Shown here: positions 5,335 through 8,745 of the stretch, in pieces
How the letters are laid out: each line of letters begins with the position of its first letter
Numbering within the stretch: position 1 is the stretch's first letter
Assembly: GCA_041485385.1 (NCBI GenBank)
Contig: JBGPJM010000208.1
Location: 1-8,745, forward strand
Direction of reading: 5' to 3'
Length of the DNA: 8,745 nt
Origin: JBGPJM01 sp041485385
GTDB taxonomy: Bacteria > Planctomycetota > Phycisphaerae > Phycisphaerales > UBA1924
Translations under genes and position numbers: made by a program
Notes under the pieces: generated by a model
The model's database searches: none
Told to the model about the DNA's origin: nothing
The model's input: only the letters and a program-made list of their open reading frames with translations

Positions 5335-6593
5335 TCCCGCACCTCTTCTTCCTTCGCCGGCGTTGCACCCGCGATCGTCGCCACCGGCGGCCCCAGCGGC
5401 ATCGTACGGGCCATCTTCAGGTACCGCCTGAAGTTCCCCACCGTCTCATCCACGCTGTCCCCCCCGAACTTCTCCAGCGCCGCCCGCGCGATCTCGAAGG
5501 CCACCACGTTCTCCATCACCACGCTCGCCGCGGAGACCGCGCAGATGTCGCTCCGTTCGTACGCGCTCGTCTCCGGCCGCTTGGTGTTCAGGTTCACGCT
5601 CGGCATCCCGCGCAGCAGCGTCGAGATCGGCTTCATCGTCCCCCGCACCACCACCGGCGCCCCGTTGGTCATCCCGCCCTCCAGCCCGCCGGCGTTGTTG
5701 GTGTCGCGCACGAACCCCAGCGACGGCGAGTTCATCCTCGCCGGGTCGAACCGGATCGGGTCGTGCACGCGCGAGCCCGGGCGCGAGGCGCACTCCATCC
5801 CCAGCCCGATCTCCACCGCCTTGAACGCCTGGATCCCCATCACCTCGCCCGCCAGCCGCGCATCCAGCCGGTCGCGCCGGTCCATCGTCGACCCCAGCCC
5901 CGGCGGGCATCCGAAGACGTGCGCCTCCACCAGCCCGCCCACCGTGTCCTTGTCGATCTTCGCCTGGCGGATGATCGCGCACTGCCGCTCGGTCGCCGCC
6001 GCGTCCGGGCAGTACGTCTCGCTCGCGTCCCGCGCCGCCACCAGCGACCGCCAGTTCGCCTCCGTCACCTCCACGTCCGTCGCGCCGTCCAGGATCGACC
6101 GCACGAACCCGAACACCTCGATCCCCTCGCCAAGCCTGCCCCCCGGCCCCTCGTCACGCAGCAGCCGCAGCAGGCACCGCGCCGCCGCCCCCGCCGCCAC
6201 CCGCGCCGCCGTCTCCCGCGCGCTCGCCCGCTCCAGCGTCTCGCGGCAATCCGTCGTCAGGTACTTCACGCTCCCGGCAAGGTCCGCGTGCCCCGGCCGC
6301 GGCGTGTGCACCGGCGGCGTCTTCGCCGGGTCATCCAGGCGCGAGTCCTTGTTGCGGATCACAAGCGCCAGCGGCGAGCCGATCGTCTTCCCCCGGCGGA
6401 CGCCCGACAGCACCTCGACCTCGTCGCGCTCGATCCGCTGCCGCGCCCCGCGTCCGTATCCGCCCTGGCGACGGGCCAGCTCGCCGTTGATGAACTCCAC
6501 ATCCAGCGGCACCCCCGCCGGCAGGCCGGTCACGATCGTGACGAGCGCCGGCCCGTGCGATTCCCCCGCGGTCTGGTACGAGAGCATCGGCAT
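5331..6593 (-). CDS. aroC: Chorismate synthase
   Basis: The enzyme converts 5-enolpyruvylshikimate 3-phosphate to chorismate, the last shikimate-pathway step and precursor of aromatic amino acids and folate; it needs reduced FMN. The 420-residue product carries GESHGPAL (10-17) with the catalytic-type His13, RPGHAD (99-104) with His102, the SARETAARVAAGA signature (124-136), the flavin-site loop TNNAGGLEGGMTNG (298-311) and the C-terminal ERSDICAV (346-353). It is longer than E. coli AroC (361 residues). Part of the extra length is the 147-160 and 185-210 region and a charged tail (AKEEEVRE). The stop overlaps the start of the downstream membrane-protein gene by four bases, and the zinc-ribbon gene ends 27 bases upstream, so an operon is likely. 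The start is ATG at 6593 (M-P-M; the next ATG is at 6587); neither has a clear Shine-Dalgarno. Confidence 0.97.
   Translation of the reverse strand: MPMLSYQTAGESHGPALVTIVTGLPAGVPLDVEFINGELARRQGGYGRGARQRIERDEVEVLSGVRRGKTIGSPLALVIRNKDSRLDDPAKTPPVHTPRPGHADLAGSVKYLTTDCRETLERASARETAARVAAGAAARCLLRLLRDEGPGGRLGEGIEVFGFVRSILDGATDVEVTEANWRSLVAARDASETYCPDAAATERQCAIIRQAKIDKDTVGGLVEAHVFGCPPGLGSTMDRRDRLDARLAGEVMGIQAFKAVEIGLGMECASRPGSRVHDPIRFDPARMNSPSLGFVRDTNNAGGLEGGMTNGAPVVVRGTMKPISTLLRGMPSVNLNTKRPETSAYERSDICAVSAASVVMENVVAFEIARAALEKFGGDSVDETVGNFRRYLKMARTMPLGPPVATIAGATPAKEEEVRE
5340..5345 (-). promoter_or_regulatory. Shine-Dalgarno within the aroC 3' end
   Basis: The minus strand reads GAGGTG, five bases before the ATG at 5334. 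It encodes part of the aroC C-terminus (EEV) and fixes the start of the membrane-protein gene at the ATGA overlap. Confidence 0.7.
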
Positions 6594-6620
6594 GCTGCAA
6601 GGATACCGCCCGCCGCCCGC

Positions 6621-6836
6621 TCACACCGTTGTCGGCGGCGTGGCGTACCGGGAGCTGCACACCGGGCAACGCTCGCCGGCCGGGTCGGTGAGCACCCTCC
6701 GGCACACGCAGCAGCGCCGGCGCGCCAGACGGCTCTGCAGCGCGAACCTCAGGTGCGCGACCTCATGGCCCGCCGCGACCGGCGCGCCGCAACCCTGGCA
6801 GATCGGCTTCCCCCCCCGACGAAACCTCTCCACCAC
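6621..6836 (-). CDS. Small zinc-ribbon-like protein
   Basis: The predicted product has 71 residues with three CxxC knuckles: C13-C16, C42-C45 (with an extra C43) and C57-C60, each followed by small or basic residues as in zinc ribbons. The middle part (residues 23-41) is basic and may be helical. Two of the knuckles, probably C42/C45 with C57/C60, could form one zinc site; the first would need a partner. Such small ribbons are often nucleic-acid or protein adaptors, but no specific role can be named. The start is a GTG at 6836 (a second GTG follows at 6833); the ATG at 6847 is out of frame and no in-frame ATG is available. Third codon positions are strongly G/C, and the gene ends 27 bases before aroC on the same strand. 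It is divergent from the HAD gene, with about 60 bases between the starts. It is short, so chance is not excluded. Confidence 0.6.
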   Translation of the reverse strand: MVERFRRGGKPICQGCGAPVAAGHEVAHLRFALQSRLARRRCCVCRRVLTDPAGERCPVCSSRYATPPTTV

Positions 6837-6884
6837 AGCGCCAACATCGGGCGGTGGTGACGGCGCGGATCATCGCCATGAGTC

Positions 6885-6890
6885 TACACT
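6885..6890 (+). promoter_or_regulatory. Possible -10 element for a leaderless HAD transcript
   Basis: TACACT lies 8 bases before the ATG at 6899. No Shine-Dalgarno is visible before any candidate start, so a leaderless mRNA beginning at or near 6899 would fit. No clear -35 element is present. Weak evidence. Confidence 0.25.
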
Positions 6891-6898
6891 CGCCCTCC

Positions 6899-7672
6899 AT
6901 GCCCATCCGCACGTCCCACCCCCGCTTTGACGTTGTCATTTCCGATATCGACGGCTGCCTTGGCTCCGAGGGCGCCGAGGCCCTGGACCTGGCGAGCCTG
7001 TCCCGCGTCGCCGAGCACAACCGCCTGGCGCAGGAGAAGCACGACCGGCCGGTCCTTACCGTCTGCTCCGGCCGCCCGCAGCCGTTCGCCGAGGGGATGC
7101 TTCGGCTGGTCGGGAACATGACCCTGCCCGGGGTGAGCGAGAACGGCGTGTGGCTCTACCACGCCGGCACGAACGAGTACATGATGGACCCGGCGATCAC
7201 GCCCGAGCACCGCGCCGCCGTGCGCGAGGCCGCGGCGTGGCTGGAGGCGACCTACGGCCCGCGCGGCGTCACCCAGCAGCCCGGCAAGGCCGCGTCCGTT
7301 TCCCTCTACCACCCTGAGACCCCGTTTCTGCGCACGCTCGCGCCCGGCATCGCCGCGGAGTTCCAGCGCCGCGGGTGGCCCTTCCGCGTCTCCATGACCT
7401 GGCTCTACATCAACTGCGACCTCGCGCACATCACCAAGGGCACCGGCCTCGACCGCCTCTTCGCCCTCACCGGCCTCACCCGCGCCCGCGCGGCCGGGAT
7501 CGGCGATACCACCAGCGACGTGCCGATCCGCGAGCGAGTCGCCTGGTTCGCCTGCCCCGCGAACGCCCAGGAGGAAATCAAGAAGCTCGCCGACTACGTG
7601 TCCCCGCACCCCGAGGCGAAAGGCGTGGTGGACATCCTCGAGCAGCTCTCGCGGATCACAAGTGAAAAGTGA
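6899..7672 (+). CDS. HAD-superfamily phosphatase (Cof/IIB-like)
   Basis: With the ATG at 6899 the protein has 257 residues. All four HAD motifs are visible: motif I SDIDGCL with nucleophile D16 and acid/base D18, motif II CSGR with S57, the Lys motif TKGTGL with K180, and motif IV GIGDTTSDVPI with D203 and D207. The region of about 60-175 between motifs II and III holds the cap, as in type IIB (Cof) enzymes and sugar-phosphate or phosphoglycolate phosphatases. The substrate cannot be deduced; Cys in place of Thr after DIDG is an acceptable variation. Other in-frame starts are ATG 6878 and GTG 6854; 6899 is chosen because motif I follows after 15 residues, but the choice is uncertain. The last three codons before the stop (Ser-Glu-Lys) and the stop itself are written by the first heptamers of the adjacent repeat, so the repeat has supplied the C-terminus. 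Confidence 0.92.
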   Translation: MPIRTSHPRFDVVISDIDGCLGSEGAEALDLASLSRVAEHNRLAQEKHDRPVLTVCSGRPQPFAEGMLRLVGNMTLPGVSENGVWLYHAGTNEYMMDPAITPEHRAAVREAAAWLEATYGPRGVTQQPGKAASVSLYHPETPFLRTLAPGIAAEFQRRGWPFRVSMTWLYINCDLAHITKGTGLDRLFALTGLTRARAAGIGDTTSDVPIRERVAWFACPANAQEEIKKLADYVSPHPEAKGVVDILEQLSRITSEK

Positions 7673-7762
7673 GAAGTGAAAAGTGAGAAGTGAAAAGCGG
7701 AGAAGTGAGAAGCGGAGAAGCCGCACTTCTTCTTTTCACTTTTCACTCCTCACTTTTCACTT
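7660..7762. repeat. Heptamer-repeat inverted repeat between HAD and queA (candidate bidirectional terminator)
   Basis: The left side is a purine heptamer array of type AAGTGAA/AAGTGAG (7660-7694), then degenerate AAGCGGAG units to about 7720. The right side is the complementary array of TTTTCAC type (about 7726-7762). The outer roughly 30 bases of each arm match as inverted repeats with two mismatches, and the centre GCGG-AGAAG-CCGC can close the tip with GAAGTG/CACTTC outside it. The folded RNA would be one long imperfect hairpin from either strand. The arms end with T-rich DNA on the + strand (TTTTCACTT). It fills nearly the whole convergent spacer and encodes the last residues and stop of the HAD protein; the queA stop follows 4 bases after the right arm. 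Confidence 0.85.
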
Positions 7763-7766
7763 GACC

Positions 7767-8745
7767 TCACGGCAACACCAGCATCGCGTCCCCGAAGGAG
7801 TAGAACCGGTACCCGCTCTCCATCGCCAGCTCGTACAGCGATTTCAACCGTTCCACCGCCGCCCCGTCCCCGCCCAGCCCCCCCGCGACCAAGGCCAAGA
7901 GCGTGCTCCGCGGCAAATGGGAGTTCGTCATCAGCACGTCCACGTGCTTCCACGCGTACCCCGGTGTGATCAGCAGCCGCGTCTCCCTGCTCCCGCCCGC
8001 CCCGAGCCCCGCCGCCTCGAACGATTCCAGCGTCCGCGCCGCCGTCGTGCCCACGGCCACCACCCGCCCGCCCCGAGCACGCGCCTCGACCACGGCGCGC
8101 CCCGTCGCGCCCGGCAGCGTGCACCACTCCGCGTGCATCGGGTGCTGTTCGACGTATTCGGTCTCCACCGGCTTGAACGTCCCCGTCCCCACGTGCAGCA
8201 CGACATCGGCCCGCCGCACGCCGGCCGCGCCAAGGCCCGCGAGCAGCTCCGGTGTGAAGTGCAGCCCCGCCGTCGGCGCGGCCACGGATCCAGTGGCACG
8301 GGCTTCCAGCCCGTGAGTCGCACGGGCATCTTGCCCGTGCCGATCCTCCCCCTCCGCATACACCGTCTGATACGCCAACCGGTCCACCTCATCATCCCCG
8401 GCAAGCCCGGCGTGCTTCCTGGCCTGCAGGATGTACGGCGGCAGCGGCGTCAGACCCACCCGCTCCAGCACGTCCCCGTCACCCGCGCGGTGCACCCGCG
8501 CAACCCACGCGCCAGGCTCCTCATCGCGCTCGACGAGCTCCAGCACCACCCCGCTCGGCCCCCCGTGCCGGTCCCTCAGGGCGATCCGCACCCCCGGCGC
8601 CTGGCGCCTCGATTTGATCATCACCGCCCAGCACTCGCCAGCCGCCCCGCGCTCCCCCAGGTACAGCCCCTGCACGCCCCCGTGCGAGTCCTCGCGCTCG
8701 CCCGCGAACCGCGCCGGCAGCACCCGCGTGGTGTTCAGCACCAGC
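7767..8745 (-). CDS. queA: tRNA S-adenosylmethionine ribosyltransferase-isomerase QueA (N-terminus beyond window)
   Basis: QueA transfers and rearranges the ribosyl part of SAM onto 7-aminomethyl-7-deazaguanine at tRNA position 34, giving epoxyqueuosine. The frame is open to the right edge; it begins in LVLNTTRVLPARFAG, which corresponds to E. coli LLVFNNTRVIPARLFG near residue 55, so about 55 residues lie outside. A GTG at 8741 is an internal Val, not a start. Conserved blocks include TPLPPYI, YQTVYAE, VAAPTAGLHFTPE, LHVGTGTFKPV, HPMHAEW, AVGTTAARTLES, TPGYAWKHVDVLMTNSHLPRSTL and the C-terminal YRFYSFGDAML. All look intact. Between YAEG and GSVAAPTAGLHF there is an extra segment of about 19 residues containing HGQDARAT and HGLEARAT, encoded by a two-hairpin palindromic element at 8297-8340; most homologues have only a few residues here. 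The protein ends shortly after GDAM, a little shorter than E. coli. Confidence 0.96.
   Translation of the reverse strand, partial: LVLNTTRVLPARFAGEREDSHGGVQGLYLGERGAAGECWAVMIKSRRQAPGVRIALRDRHGGPSGVVLELVERDEEPGAWVARVHRAGDGDVLERVGLTPLPPYILQARKHAGLAGDDEVDRLAYQTVYAEGEDRHGQDARATHGLEARATGSVAAPTAGLHFTPELLAGLGAAGVRRADVVLHVGTGTFKPVETEYVEQHPMHAEWCTLPGATGRAVVEARARGGRVVAVGTTAARTLESFEAAGLGAGGSRETRLLITPGYAWKHVDVLMTNSHLPRSTLLALVAGGLGGDGAAVERLKSLYELAMESGYRFYSFGDAMLVLP
8292..8345. mobile_element. REP-like double palindrome inserted in frame in queA
   Basis: Two adjacent hairpins are present: CACGGGCT-TCC-AGCCCGTG (8297-8315, 8-bp stem) and GCACGGGCA-TCT-TGCCCGTGC (8320-8340, 9-bp stem), separated by AGTC. 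Both share the core CACGGGC and can cross-pair. Read on the minus strand, the element encodes HGQDARATHGLEARAT, an octapeptide repeated with two changes. Very similar peptides are familiar to me as spurious-looking inserts across planctomycete proteins, which fits a dispersed palindromic element. It carries no transposase, so it would be non-autonomous. Confidence 0.8.

Noticed and set aside
4408..6930. + strand 840-residue open frame spanning the membrane-protein genes and aroC
   Set aside because: Antisense to aroC, Arg/Ser/Pro-rich, no domain. The real genes on the minus strand explain the openness.
6884..7726. Minus-strand 280-residue open frame antisense to the HAD gene
   Set aside because: Its start lies within the heptamer repeat and the protein is Gly/Ala/Val/Arg-rich with no motif, while the + strand carries all four HAD motifs.

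Overview
The window looks like a piece of a high-GC bacterial chromosome, most likely a planctomycete, possibly of the Phycisphaerae type. Four things suggest this: very strong C/G third-position bias in the genes, a secreted FG-GAP/VCBS-repeat protein, a small membrane protein with a GspF-like motif, and a palindromic element in queA that encodes HGQDARAT-like peptides, which I remember as common in planctomycete proteomes. The taxonomic call is inference; there is no rRNA or other marker here.

Layout, left to right. (1) 1-967, minus: 5' part of a gene for a secreted FG-GAP/VCBS repeat protein, cut by the left edge. (2) 968-1998: about 1 kb without a convincing gene. Its right two thirds are very G-poor on the + strand and carry several short tandem repeats with 7-, 8/16- and 20/21-base periods; the last one runs directly into the recQ start codon. 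(3) 1999-4353, plus: recQ, a full-length RecQ helicase (helicase core, zinc/RQC, HRDC and C-terminal HTH). (4) A G-run spacer, then 4418-4885, plus: a small single-pass membrane protein of unknown function. (5) 4900-6836, minus: a compact cluster transcribed as zinc-ribbon protein, aroC (chorismate synthase), then a small multi-pass membrane protein; the last two overlap by ATGA. (6) 6899-7672, plus: a HAD-superfamily phosphatase, divergent from the cluster. (7) 7660-7762: a heptamer-repeat inverted repeat that is also the convergent spacer. (8) 7767-8745, minus: queA, cut by the right edge.

The protein-coding genes are mostly housekeeping (DNA repair, shikimate pathway, queuosine tRNA modification) with three small unknowns. 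I see no defence island, CRISPR array, prophage, transposase, tRNA or rRNA. The unusual content is non-coding or repeat-derived: unrelated heptanucleotide tandem repeats in separate spacers, a two-hairpin palindromic element inserted in frame into queA, a palindrome at a sharp codon-usage break inside recQ, and a convergent-gene hairpin whose arms are the stop-codon ends of both genes.
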